Shown: positions 20,290 to 30,750 of the stretch, in pieces
Position numbering within the stretch: position 1 is the first letter of the stretch
Layout: every line of letters starts with the position of its first letter
Source: Stramonita haemastoma
Lineage: Eukaryota > Mollusca > Gastropoda > Neogastropoda > Muricidae
Direction of reading: 5' to 3'
NCBI GenBank assembly: GCA_030674155.1
Contig: CM060320.1
Span: 7,941,020 to 7,981,019, forward strand
DNA length: 40,000 nt
Notes under the pieces: model-generated
Told to the model about the DNA's origin: nothing
Databases searched by the model: none
The model's input: the letters and a program-made list of their open reading frames with translations, nothing else
Position numbers and translations under genes: made by a program

Positions 20290-21415
20290 CTTTAGTCTTT
20301 GTAGGTGATGGTATTTTCTAATAATAAAATCAATGTCGCCAAGATTGCTATCCCTTGATCTTTTCCAAATGTTTGTCATCTTTTTTGTTGGTATTTCATA
20401 TTTTCTCATCTGTTATCAGCTTTAGAGTTCATTATAATTAATTGGATTCTGTTTCATTTCGCTTAGACTTTTCATTAGCAAGAAATACTGACGCAAATCA
20501 GAAGTTGGGTACCTATTATTCTTCAAAAGCAGTTGACTTGGTAGTAAATTGGCAATGACTGTACGAAAAGACCAGAACTTCGGGAGCAAAATTTGATTAC
20601 AGAATGAGGATATATACCAATGAGGAGACCCCAGTCCTTTCCTCTGAGCAGTGTCGACATTTGTCTCTCCGCTGATTTTGGTCATGCCTATCACTCTACT
20701 ATGCAAGAATCAATTCTGTAGCCCGTGGCTTTTGCTGTTTTGTTGTTTTCGTCGTTTTGTTATTTTTGTTGCTTTCGCTGTTTTTTTATATTAGCTTTCT
20801 GTCCTGTGTTTCCTACTTTTTCCATCCGCTTTGTTTTCTTTGTTTTTATTGCTCCTTTCCTTTACGAGTGTCTTTCCTTCCATTGTCTTTTCTATGTTCT
20901 TATTCTGCTTATCCTTTATGGGTTCATTTATCTTGTACTTCCTGTGTATCTTTGGCTTCGTTTTTTAAAAAAAATTCTTACGCTTCTATTTTTTTCACAA
21001 CTGTACATCTGACCTTGACAAGATGCAAACTAAATGAATAAAGGAATGTGTATACACTCTTCCGTTCATTTATGCATCCATGCAGGCATACATACTCTCT
21101 CCAACATGCATACACACACAATCCCACTTAACCCGAACTTTCTATTTAAAATATATATATTACTGGAACTTCCCCCTCCTCTCTTAAAACAAAAAAAATG
21201 TTTGCCATTCTCTATTATTGCTCTTACACTCACACTCATGACAGGCAGAACTGATATGCCTTCCCACATACAGCTATCTATCTAGTCCCAGAAGTGTAAT
21301 ATTTTTTTTTCCCTCAACCCCCCTCCCGTTTTTTCTTTTTATTCTTTCGCATCTAAAATCGCAATGGAAAAAAGTGCGTTTCTGTGTCACGCCTTGTATC
21401 ATTATATCCACCTGC
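20290..21415. other. Possible intron, no gene assigned
   Basis: Mixed AT-rich DNA. A 94-codon minus-strand frame at 20422-20706 and T-rich plus-strand frames at 20725-21041 show no domain. Confidence 0.4.
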
Positions 21416-21417
21416 CT

Positions 21418-21552
21418 TTTGTGTCCACATGTGGGGCCAGGTTAAGGAATAAAGGTTAGTGTCAAGGTTAGTGTTAGCAATGAACATTAGTAACAGGGAC
21501 AGGGGTTGTCGGCTTGACTACCCGCATGCATGCTTGCATGTGGACACAATGG
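21418..21552. mobile_element. MITE-like element M1, copy 2
   Basis: TGTGTCCACATG near 21420 is inverted as CATGTGGACACA near 21540. Inside the left end is TGGGGCCAGGTTAAG, and the interior holds GGTTAGTGTCAAGGTTAGTG. This matches the plan and left-end sequence of the element at 14632-14776, so the two form a small family about 135-145 bases long without coding capacity. Confidence 0.55.
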
Positions 21553-21710
21553 CACATGGATAAATGATACCTGGCTTTTGACAAAAAGTTTTCTTAAATA
21601 ACACGTCCCTTCAACAAGCTATAGTCGTTTCTGCTGCTTCACTGACTGTATTTTTTATGACTACTTTCCATTTCTATAATCGGGTCAGTTTCCGGTAGCC
21701 TACCTTCGTT

Positions 21711-21803
21711 TTCAAATAGACTGTGGTGGATGTCTTCAAAAGAACCAAAAGTAAATACATAAAGAATTTTTTTGCATTTCCATTACAATTTTCCATCTCT
21801 GAA
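21711..21803 (-). other. Splice-bounded segment, coding status unclear
   Basis: The minus strand shows AATTGCTGATTTCAG before it and ACGAAG|GTAGGC after it. One frame is open and reads MENCNGNAKKFFMYLLLVLL and onward. It could be an exon, a non-coding exon or chance. Confidence 0.2.
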
Positions 21804-22223
21804 ATCAGCAATTTACGGTCTACTGTATTTAAAAAAAGCGTTTCCGGAAGAACCCAAAATGAATTAATGAAAAAACCCCAACTTCTTAGCATCCCCCAAA
21901 ACCACGTAAAAAAGTGATATATTTTTTTATATTCCGACTTACCACACACATCTTGCCCCTTTCAAAATTTACCAAACAAACAGGTAAATATACTAAGAAA
22001 CTAGCCTCCCCCAATACTATATGCAAAAAAGCCCCCTCTTTCATTTGCTAGCCTTTAATTTTATGTCCAAAGACCTAGCCATACATAAAGTACCACTCCA
22101 TCCAATACTCAGTTTCCCTTTAGTACTCATACAGAATCGACTATAATTTCTCAAAATCAACTATAATTCCTCTCCTCCCCCCCCCTCCCCCTCCAAAAAA
22201 ATTTACGTACCTATTCTACAGCT

Positions 22224-22225
<2 letters not shown>
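21804..22225. other. Unassigned spacer
   Basis: AT- and C-rich. No gene. Confidence 0.5.
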
Positions 22226-22226
<1 letters not shown>

Positions 22227-22292
<66 letters not shown>

Positions 22293-22300
22293 GCACGCAC
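22227..22300. repeat. (CA)n then GCAC
   Basis: CA run to about 22288 followed by CGCACGCACGCAC. Confidence 0.97.
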
Positions 22301-22394
22301 AGTGCGCATGCTAAAACCTGTCCCGCACTTTGAAAGAGTAGGCTATTGTGTGCCAGCGGGAATGGATGACAAGTTTCTACTATCCTCGAAATAG

Positions 22395-22396
<2 letters not shown>
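22300..22396 (+). repeat. SINE-B tail fragment between two CA arrays
   Basis: CTAAAACCTGTCCCGC, GAAAGAGTAGGCTATTGTGT and GCCAGCGGGAATGGATGACA match the middle of the SINE-B tail; TATCCTCGAAATAG matches its end with the part between deleted. It is flanked on both sides by CA repeats. Confidence 0.72.
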
Positions 22397-22459
<63 letters not shown>

Positions 22460-22475
22460 GCACGCACGCACGCAG
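22397..22475. repeat. (CA)n then (GCAC)n
   Basis: CA run to about 22455 then GCACGCACGCACGCACGCAG. The same CA-to-GCAC order occurs in the array 170 bases upstream, so the array plus the SINE piece may have been duplicated. Confidence 0.95.
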
Positions 22476-22689
22476 ACAAACACAAACATGCACACCGAGG
22501 ACGATTTCGTCAGGCATCTATTTCCCTCAAGTTTCTTCTCGATTTGTCTCCAGTGTACATCGCCAAATTTACTACCTCTTTCCTCAGTCCATTTTGGCTC
22601 CAGCGTTAGGCACTACTTGCGTCGAAATTCGCTAATTATTGTGTATGTTCCGCAGCAACTCGAGTTCAAACTGTAACTTTGCTCTTTGA

Positions 22690-23338
22690 AGTTAGTTTGC
22701 TTCAGCTCTCCTCATCCCCCCCCCCCCGTTTTGTAAACAAATGTTTTATCACATGTAGGCCTACAGCGAAAGCGCTTGTTTGTTGCTACTTTGTTAATAT
22801 TGCCTCCGAGCTCTAATTTCGTCTGTTACGCAGGATTCAATGCATAGTTTTGGCCTCGCTCTGTCATTTTGATCTCCGAATAACCAAAATCCATCTAAAC
22901 TAATGTTCAAGAGATGACTTCCGGAGACTTACTGCTTACGCGCCAAATCAACGTTTTACTTTATTGGAGACTTTGCCGTCTGGTAGTCGTTCGTTTCGTC
23001 CATGCACTCACATTTTAAAAACTTTTTCCGCGCAGAAGTGTCTTTAGTTTATCATCATCATTAACGAGAATAGTTTGCCATAAACAGGCATTAACATTCA
23101 GCCGTTACAAGGTGTTTTTTACAGGTTGTCATTTTGGTCACTTAACAGGATTCAATGTCTGGGATCTAATATTTTTCATCTTTTAATCGGAAAATCGCTA
23201 TTCCCTACCCTCTACCAACACGGGCCTAGCACGGTGAAAGTCATACATGCTCAGCATCGAGGAGTTTGTGGTGAAGTCATTGCCGCAGAGTATCTGACCA
23301 AGACAACCACAGTTGCGAAATATACCACATTGTCCACG
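22690..23338. other. Repeat-free, CpG-containing stretch; possible promoter area
   Basis: About 650 bases almost without simple repeats, with several CpGs (GCGCC, TCGTTCG, CCGCGC). On the minus strand a consensus donor AAGCA|GTAAGT (plus 22932-22937) would end an exon reading back to about 23040. This would suit a 5' non-coding exon of the minus-strand candidate gene. No TATA or initiator is convincing. Confidence 0.25.
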
Positions 23339-23354
23339 GAAATGTAGGCACAAA

Positions 23355-23535
23355 AACAGACAGACCGACAGACGTAAAAACAGACCGACCGACAGACGTA
23401 AAGGCAGACAAACAGCCAGAGAGACAGAGCGACAGAGAGACAGAGAGAGAGAAAGAGAGGGGGAGGGGGAAGAGGGAGAGAGTGGAGAGAGAGCAAGAGG
23501 GGAGCAAGTCAGTGAGAGAAGAAGGAAAAGTGTGC

Positions 23536-23608
<73 letters not shown>

Positions 23609-23643
23609 CGGAGACAGAAAGAGAGAGGGGGGGGGGGGGGAGA

Positions 23644-23691
<48 letters not shown>

Positions 23692-23692
23692 C
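23355..23692. repeat. CAGA/GACC-rich and (GA)n compound array
   Basis: A duplicated CAGACCGACAGACGTAAA word near 23361 and 23385, then CAGA, GA runs and a G run at 23628-23640. Confidence 0.95.
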
Positions 23693-24140
23693 AGAAAATC
23701 ATGAAATTAAACTCAAGTTCTAGAACTGGTCTTGGAGTACCCTTGCTTATTTGAAACACTTAAGTGATTATACTTTTGGGCAATTTTTTCAAAAAATGCT
23801 TCATACAAGTTAAAATCTCAATGCCATACTTAGCTGAACTAAAGCTCACTGTCGAATCAAAATGGCGGGCCTGAATTTGAAACCGGTGTGTTGGGATCTT
23901 CAGCCCATGACTAAAAAGCATAGACATGTAAAACTAGAATGCACCTAGAAAGATGATTACCAACCTTTGTATGGTATGGAATATTCTGCATGCGGACTGC
24001 TACTACAAATTTTGCACCGAGCTTGTAAGACAGCGATACAAATCAGTAGCGAACCATCGTCTACATTTCGTGCTCACCTGATGTCTGAACACGCCACGCA
24101 AGTGGGTACAACTCAGCTAATTTTGCAGTAGGGGGGTTAG
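23693..24140. other. Unassigned spacer
   Basis: A minus-strand CATCAG|GTGAGC donor-like site at 24070-24080 is the only gene-like signal. No matching coding frame is convincing. Confidence 0.4.
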
Positions 24141-24221
24141 TCCTATATTTTTGACCAATCAGCGACAAATATCGAGCTCCCCCCCCTCCCCCAGAAGTCA
24201 TGCAGACTGTAAACAAATGTC

Positions 24222-24325
24222 CCGTGTGCAAACACACATAAACCGTGATTGTGTACACGTTAAAAATCCATTCCGTCTTTCGGAAGAGGCCATTTCGTGC
24301 GAGTATGAACGTATCTATTTTATTC
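24222..24325 (+). repeat. SINE-B tail fragment, diverged
   Basis: CCCGTGTGCAAACACACA, TGTACACGTTAAAAATCCAT, CCGTCTTTCGGAAGAGGCCA and CGTGCGAGTATGAACG match the first half of the SINE-B tail with many substitutions. Confidence 0.6.
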
Positions 24326-24359
24326 TAATTGCATGCACACAAATAGTGGTGTTTAAACA

Positions 24360-24480
24360 CCATCCGCAAAGTCCGATGAGACTACCTTTGGGTGGGTGGG
24401 TAAAAACAGGCCCATACAAAATATCTCACCATCGGTGAACTTAGCAGCTCTAGCCTAGGAACACAAAAAATAACAACAAA
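24360..24480 (+). repeat. SINE-D tail fragment
   Basis: GGGTGGGTAAAAACAGGCCC, ATACAAAATATCTCACCATC and GCAGCTCTAGCCTAGGAACA align in order with the 3' part of the SINE-D at 27415-27810 (GGGTGGAAAAAAAGCGGTGG ... GAAGCTCTTGCCGAGGAACA). Confidence 0.6.
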
Positions 24481-24538
24481 AGTTGCAACACAAAAACAAA
24501 CAAAATTCAGCACAATCGACAGACATGACAACAGTTAC

Positions 24539-24658
24539 CTGTAGAGTCAGGTCAAAACAGCACGAAGTGGCCACGGAGCAGTCTTGCCCAGCTGTCACAC
24601 TGCACTTGTATCTTCCTTCTTCTTGTTTTTCTTCTTCTCCTTCTTCATTCTTCAGCAG
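24539..24658 (-). pseudogene. Possible immunoglobulin-like exon remnant
   Basis: On the minus strand an excellent donor CTACAG|GTAACT (plus 24533-24538) ends a frame reading EEGRYKCSVTAGQDCSVATS then CCFDLTLQ. The pattern (D/E)xGxYxCxV followed by a short beta-rich ending resembles the F and G strands of an immunoglobulin domain (family knowledge). In the same frame further upstream, LSLRGVEL could be the E strand, but TGA stops and a GAA-rich stretch intervene. It may be a broken exon, or a coincidence in a short sequence. Confidence 0.3.
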
Positions 24659-24888
24659 TCAGTGTATTCTTCACGTTGTCTCTGGAGCAAGTTCAACCCC
24701 GCGAAGACTCAGTTGCTGTGTGTAACTGGGGATGTCTTGGTTTCTGTCACCCCCTGGACAGGTTCTTCTGCATAGGTGTGTACACGAACTGGTAGCATGC
24801 AGTCACTGTCAGGTGAAAAGTGAAGTGTTGGGCTAGCTGGCCCTGCAACTCTGCTCAACTCTGTGTATGGGTGAACAGAGAATAACTC

Positions 24889-24929
24889 TGCATGATGCAC
24901 GTGAACAATAAGTTCACGTGCATCATGCA
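24889..24929. other. Perfect 18-bp palindrome with E-boxes
   Basis: Left arm 24889-24906 (TGCATGATGCACGTGAAC), loop AATAA at 24907-24911, right arm 24912-24929, an exact reverse complement. Each arm contains CACGTG, the canonical E-box core. It could be a hairpin, a paired transcription-factor site or the relic of an inverted insertion. Confidence 0.9.
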
Positions 24930-26355
24930 TGTGTGATAGGTTAACACAATCGTTCCCCCCCTCTCTCTCTCTCTCATCAACATGTCCTTTTATGTTATTT
25001 TGTTTATATAATTATGAACTTATATTTACATTGCTCATGCGCTTGTGTAAGTGTGTGTATGTGTGTTTGTTTGTTTGTTTGTATGCGTGTGTGCATGTGT
25101 GAGTGTGTGTGTATGTTGTACAAGATGCTATTATCCAAAGACATGCACTTTCTCTTTATCATTTTGACTGCTGTTTGAAAGAAGTTTTGTGCTGAATGAG
25201 GGCAACAGAACATTACGAAAAACCAGCAGAGTGGCGGAACAGTTAAAAGCGGCTGAAATCAAAGTTCTGATGGCGGAATTCCGCCGAAAAGGGGCAAAAT
25301 CCCATGCCTTCCACCCCTCCCCTCCCCTCTCCACTCGGAAATGTGTGGGGTTATTTTAATAATACTAAAACTAAAACAGAAATTGTGTGTTTGTGTGTGT
25401 GTAAGTGTGTATGTGTGTGTTTACAGACAGACAAGCAGAAAGACTTTGAAAGTTTATTTCACAATGACATCTTACTTGAAAAAACCAAAACAAACCTCCG
25501 ACAGCTTACATTTACATTTGACAGGGACAAAAATAGCCTCAAGTGCCAAAGTAGGGCAGAAGCACAAAAGACAGAAAACCGATTTCACACCTACAACCCA
25601 AATCCATTTTGCTATTTCGATTCTTTGTGGAAACTTCTTGACAGCCACTCCCAATCTCCATCCATTTTTGCGCCATGAACAAAATGAAACATCAAGGTTA
25701 AATTGAAAAGAAAAGAAAACAATGATATCAAAGCTTCTGTGGATTTCCCTCGGGAGGACAAATTAAAGCACGTAGACTGACTAATTTGAGCAACACTCTC
25801 AAACTTGCATCCGTAATGTAGATAAAAGCTCGACTGCGTAGTCTTCCCACTGAGCCCACAGTCACCCTGAGGAGATGGCCGGAGATGTTTGAAAACTATC
25901 ATACACATAAATCCAGGTATAATGAGTGAGACAAGGAGCATTTTCTGGGTGAACCCCGGGTGTTAATCTTGAGAACGCCCAACAACAACAATAACAAACA
26001 GAAAGGCAGAAGATTTAATCCCAGTCCATTTCCTAACACAAACAGCCTTTCACCCTCTTCCCCCTTCTCTGCCGAAAGTCTCTTCACATCCATCCCCATA
26101 CCCGAGGCCTACTTTCGAACCAGTTCCCGCAGCCTCTCTGCTCACTGATTTTAAACCAAGTAGAATCGAAAATCACTTGCTAGTCAATGTTTCACTTTAA
26201 GCTTCTGTTATTCTGATAGCGACACATTGAAATTTATACATTGCTTGGTAGGGAATAAAAACAGAAATCTCTTCCTGGTTTTGTTTTCTTTCTTCAGGGC
26301 TGTCTGGGCTTGTGATTATGTTCGTCTGTCTGTCTGTGTTTGTTTGTGGGTGTGT
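24930..26355. other. Gene-poor stretch
   Basis: Contains GT-rich runs (25047-25115, 25383-25420) and a 14-bp palindrome GGCGGAATTCCGCC at 25272-25285. Open frames of up to 124 codons (25304-25706) show no domain and read from overlapping frames of the same sequence. Nothing else recognised. Confidence 0.45.
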
Positions 26356-26359
26356 GCCT

Positions 26360-26565
26360 GTCTCCCAAAAGTCATTTGAATGGGACTATAAACTAATCTT
26401 CCGTGTGCGAACGTCCGCAGAACATTTTGCGCACACGTTTAAGTATGTTTCATCTTTGGAAGTGTAGGCTATTATGTGTCAGTTGGAGCAAATGCAAAAC
26501 TTTACAATACAGTATGATCATGGGGACTGAATATAAATGTTACTTATATCTGAAATGAAACATGG
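26360..26565 (+). repeat. SINE-B, head-less and diverged
   Basis: CCCAAAAGTCATTTGAATGG and GACTATAAACT (end of the head module), then CCGTGTGCGAACGTCCGCAG, TTTGCGCACACGTTTAAGTA, TGTAGGCTATTATGTGTCAG, ATGATCATGGGGACTGAATA and TTATATCTGAAATGAAA. Confidence 0.78.
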
Positions 26566-26570
26566 AGCAA

Positions 26571-26757
26571 ATAGTAGTCAGAAAACAAGTGCAGGTACCA
26601 ACTTCTCAATCTTTTTTAACATGACTTATCAAAGATTCAATATAGATAACCAAAGTAATGAAAATAATTTCTAGGGAATAATGTCTTTCAGAGGCAGCAT
26701 TGTAGGTTTTTCTGAGTAAGAACCACGCCTTTGGCCTGACCTGACTGAGTTTTGGCT
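26571..26757. repeat. Direct repeat R3, left copy
   Basis: Contains ACAAGTGCAGGTACCAACTT, AAGATTCAATATA, GAATAATGTCTTTCAGAGGC, AGCATTGTAGG and CCTTTGGCCTGACCTGACTG. The same order recurs at 27204-27387 with about ten percent substitutions and small indels. Confidence 0.9.
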
Positions 26758-27203
26758 CCTGAGCGAGCCCTCATCAGGTGTCCCAAAACTTCACCTGCTG
26801 TGCTACCTTACAGCAAGACACTTTTCAGAATTGAAAAGTGTCAATTGCATTCAAAGGAAAATTTTGATATTCCTGTGGCCTTTCGAAGCTGCCATCAAAA
26901 GACGATGATAAAAAGAGAAAGAAAATATGCTTAGAATAATTGTTGGAAAAAATGAATAACAGAAAATAGCACCTAGTGAATCATTGTGCCTTAAGTTTGG
27001 GGATCCTATTAAAGGATGCAAGGGAGGTCATAAAGTTTGTATCCAGCCAAGTGGTCAGTCTTTGCTGGATAATAACCCAAACATTGAAATACACTTTAAG
27101 TTCATGCACAGGCAAGAGAAGTTGGAAAAAATATAAATGGCCTACACTTGGATCTACTAGAGATGCAATTCCCAGTTGACCACAAAGTATTATTGAGGAA
27201 AAA
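26758..27203. other. Segment between the R3 direct repeats
   Basis: About 445 bases, no recognised coding domain, retroviral motif or tRNA-primer site. If R3 copies are terminal repeats this would be the internal part of a miniature element. Confidence 0.45.
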
Positions 27204-27387
27204 GTAGTGAGGAAAAACAAGTGCAGGTACCAACTTCTCAATCATTTTGAAAATGACTTACCAAAGATTCAATATAAAAAAGGAAATGAAAATAAACTCT
27301 AGAGAATAATGTCTTTCAGTGGCAGCATTGTAGGCATTTCTAAGTAAGAACCATGCCTTTGGCCTGACCTGACTCGAGTTTCGGCTC
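27204..27387. repeat. Direct repeat R3, right copy
   Basis: Same orientation as the left copy, offset 632 bases at the ACAAGTGCAGG word. Ends CTGACTCGAGTTTCGGCTCA. A SINE-D starts about 30 bases later. Confidence 0.9.
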
Positions 27388-27414
27388 AATGAAACATTGA
27401 AATTAGAACCAAAA

Positions 27415-27810
27415 AAGAGGGACGGTTTACCGGAATGGTTAAGACGGTTTGGCTTTAGTCCCAAGGCTTTGTGAAGTCGGTTCAAATCTCCGCAGCGTCT
27501 GTTGAATCAGGGCTGGGGGATTTTACGATTCTCCAGGTCAGCTTCAAGTGCATACCTGCCAGTACGTTGATTTCCTTCATGTATATACACATGCAGAAGA
27601 TCAAATATTGTTGTGCACGATTAAGTTCCCGGATGCCATGTCAGTTTTAGGTGGGTTATGGAGACACGAACATACCCAGAATACATCCCCAAAATCGGAA
27701 TACAGCTACCTTAAGGGTGGAAAAAAAGCGGTGGCATACAAAAAAGAACCCTCACTATTGGTGATCCCTGAAGCTCTTGCCGAGGAACAAGCAAAAACAA
27801 ACAAACAAAA
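27415..27810 (+). repeat. SINE-D, full length
   Basis: tRNA-like head GGTTTACCGGAATGGTTAAG (box A type) and CGGTTCAAATCTCC (box B) near 27480. The body has CCAGGTCAGCTTCAAGTGCA, CATGCAGAAGATCAAATA, CCATGTCAGTTTTAGGTGGG, TTATGGAGACACGAACATAC, CCAGAATACATCCCC. The tail ends in an ACAAACAAAA simple run to about 27810. I know similar elements as common in gastropod genomes; this is from memory, not a search. Confidence 0.82.
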
Positions 27811-27940
27811 AAACAAAAACAGCAAACAAAAAACCCTTCTTGCAGCTAGAGACTTCTATGAAGTTTGAAAAGAGAAACATTTCACCCTTTGTAACAAGAT
27901 CAGTCAGTGGCTGGCGCACACACAATACATGCAAATAATC

Positions 27941-28221
<281 letters not shown>

Positions 28222-28334
28222 AGGATATTCAAACATGTATTGGCTATTGCCCCTGATGAAAGGATGCATAGAACAAAGACACGAGTACATGAGTTTCAAA
28301 TGAACACAACCACCAGGTAATGCTGGTAACTGTG

Positions 28335-28352
28335 AGAGAGAGAGAGAGAGCG
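28335..28352. repeat. Short (GA)n
   Basis: Nine GA units. The flanking 28222-28600 is otherwise unassigned, with TGTGTTGTGTATG words near 28385-28425. Confidence 0.9.
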
Positions 28353-28600
28353 TGCATATGCGCTACATTGTGTCTTAGAAATCTGTGTTGTGTATGCTGT
28401 GTATCTTGTGTTGTATGTGTGTATACATGAAGAAAACGTAGGAATTAACAGGTCTGCAGTAGAAATGAGTTCTGATACTGTAAAAAAAAGTTGTTTGTGT
28501 TCATGAAACAGAGACTCTTGGGTTGCAAATATGTAACTCAATATTGGAGTCATAAGTTTACAAGTCAAATGCCTTGTTTTCCCTACCACGTGTGTGCTGT

Positions 28601-29100
28601 TTACAGAAAAAACAAAGAAAGGACCAAAATATCAACATAACTACAAAGCCAAAAAGGAGAAAAAAAACAAACAAACAACAACAACATCAACAACAGCGCC
28701 AAATAAAACAAATCTAAAACGAAAGCAAAACCCCCAAAAAACAAAGAAGCAAAAACAAACAAAAATAAACAGTGAGATAAAACCGGAAAACAGATACACA
28801 AAAACAAAAGCAGAAAACTAACACACAAAAGCACAAACAAACCTCCCCCCCCCAAAAAAAAAAACACTAACAAAAATAAAAAAGAACACAAACAAAACCA
28901 AACAACGAAAAACAAAGCAAAACAAAAAACCACCCAAACAAAAACAACAAAATCGTCAATAACACATCATACAAAAAACTTAAGAAATATACAAACAATA
29001 AAATCAAGCGAATAAACAAAACAAAAAATAAGCACACATATGAAAGTTGATAATGAAAACGAGAAAAACAAAAAACCAAACCACATAAACCAAAAAAAAA
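28601..29100. repeat. A/AC-rich low complexity
   Basis: Plus strand is made of A, with AAAC, CAAAA, CAACAAC and a CCCCCCCCC run at 28845. Frames are Lys/Asn/Thr/Gln or Phe/Leu/Val-only. Confidence 0.88.
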
Positions 29101-29215
29101 AGGCCAGATTATCTACAAACTTTTCCTATATCATGCATCTTGTTTTTATCCTGTTAGCGAATGCATTACTCCTGGCTATTTCTCCCTTTGTTTTGCTTTG
29201 TTATTTTCGGTAGGT

Positions 29216-29224
29216 GTGTATGTA

Positions 29225-29294
<70 letters not shown>

Positions 29295-29336
29295 GTGTGT
29301 GTGTGTGGTGTGTGTGTGTGTGTGTGTGTGTGTGTG
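29216..29336. repeat. (GT)n microsatellite
   Basis: GT run with three one-base slips (TTGTG, GGTG). Confidence 0.98.
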
Positions 29337-29409
29337 GTCTTGGAAAGTGTGTTATTTGGTAGTTTTTGTCGGCATACTTGGAAGTGTATTTCTTTTTTAC
29401 CGGTGTTGT

Positions 29410-29412
29410 TCT

Positions 29413-29497
<85 letters not shown>
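29410..29497. repeat. (CT)n with CCT slips
   Basis: CT run broken by CC at 29430 and 29451, spaced 21 bases apart. Confidence 0.97.
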
Positions 29498-29500
<3 letters not shown>

Positions 29501-29599
29501 AGAAAGGATAGTCCCTAATCAGGGCAAGGTCCGGATGAAAAAAAGTATGTGAATGCTTATCTGTCACCCTTGCAAAAAAAAAGATCGTTCATTCATCCA

Positions 29600-29638
29600 C
29601 TCCACCCTCCTTGCCCCCCCCCCCCCCCCCTCCTCTCT

Positions 29639-29680
<42 letters not shown>

Positions 29681-29694
29681 CCTCTCTCTCTCCT
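29600..29694. repeat. Poly-C and (CT)n
   Basis: C run of about 17 at 29614-29630, then CT repeats with CC and CCC slips to about 29692. Confidence 0.96.
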
Positions 29695-30520
29695 CACTAA
29701 AAACACTGCTAGCTACAACATCTTGAACAGGAGAATACCTTCTGTACAGGAAAGGGGCAGTTTCAATGGAAACCATCAGTTTCTATTCACTGGAACATCT
29801 CCTGTCTGCCAAGATTGATTCTTTGTTTGGACGGGAAGCAAAGATTGTTGGCGAAAACAAAACAAAACAATGCACAAGAAAACAAAACGGAATAGGATAA
29901 AAGAATGATAATGTATATAAAAAAAAAGAAAAAAGGTATGTTATTTATGTGATTTGAAGAAAAACCAGAAAAAACACAATAGAGAATGCGTAACTAGGTC
30001 AATTGAAAGAAAGAGAGACAAACAGACAGAAAAGAATGACAAAAATGCAGGCAAAAAGAACGAATAAAAAAGGTGGAAATTAAGGAAGAGAAAAAGAGAC
30101 AAAATACAAAGGTAAAATTGAAAGAAATACAGACAGACAAACATATCAATAATCAATGAATGAATAGATTGAATTGCTGAACAGAAAGTGAACATTTTCA
30201 AATTAATAAGACATACTACCAAACAAAACACTATTAATGTACACATCCTAGCATAAGAAATCCCACAGGAAAAAAATCAAAACCAAGCCTGAAGAGAGCC
30301 AAGATACAATTAAGTCACTAACACGATGAAATAAAAAAGTACAACAAACAGTGTGCATGCAAGACGTTTGCAGATAATCTCACCATGTCTTTTCTGATAT
30401 TTGCGTTTGCCTGTTTTAATCCTCAGATTTCTTATGTGTGTTTACTTTCTTGATTATTCGTTTTTCATATATCTTTATTGAACTATTTCTCATTTGTTTA
30501 ATCTTCTATTTGGCAGGGTT
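29695..30520. other. Unassigned A-rich spacer
   Basis: AAACAAAAC-type words at 29855-29890 and purine-rich sequence to 30170. No gene. Confidence 0.5.
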
Positions 30521-30529
30521 TTCTTATTT

Positions 30530-30750
30530 TGTTTTGTTCTTTTGCTTTAGTCAATTTTATCAATTTTTATCCTTTGCTTTTATTGTGTTTTGTTCTTTTA
30601 CTTTTGTCATTTTTAACAGTTTTTATTTTTGCTATTATTGTGTTTTGTTCTTATGCTTTTGTCATTTTTAACAGTTTTTATTTTTGCCATTATTGTGTTT
30701 TGTTCCTTAGCTTTTGTAATTTTTTATCAGTTTTTGTTTTTACTTTTATG
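30530..30750. repeat. 55-bp T-rich tandem repeat, about four copies
   Basis: The word TGTTTTGTTC recurs at 30530, 30586, 30641 and 30696, each followed by CTTTTGTCATTTTTAACAGT-like sequence. Copies two and three are nearly identical. Open frames of 77-155 codons across it are Phe/Leu/Cys/Val-rich products of the array. Confidence 0.9.

Noticed and set aside
20422..20706. 94-codon minus-strand frame as a gene
   Set aside because: No domain, no convincing splice borders, and a length that can occur by chance in balanced-composition DNA.
24150..24170. CCAAT and TATA-like words on the minus strand as a promoter
   Set aside because: Short AT-rich matches without an initiator, CpG context or supporting exon; too common to report as a site.
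24061..24258. 65-codon minus-strand frame with a donor-like GTGAGC
   Set aside because: The donor is good, but no acceptor fits the open frame and the frame runs into a G-rich tract and a SINE-B tail.
25304..25706. Overlapping 121-124-codon plus-strand frames
   Set aside because: Two frames of the same DNA are both open, composition is unremarkable and no domain is seen.
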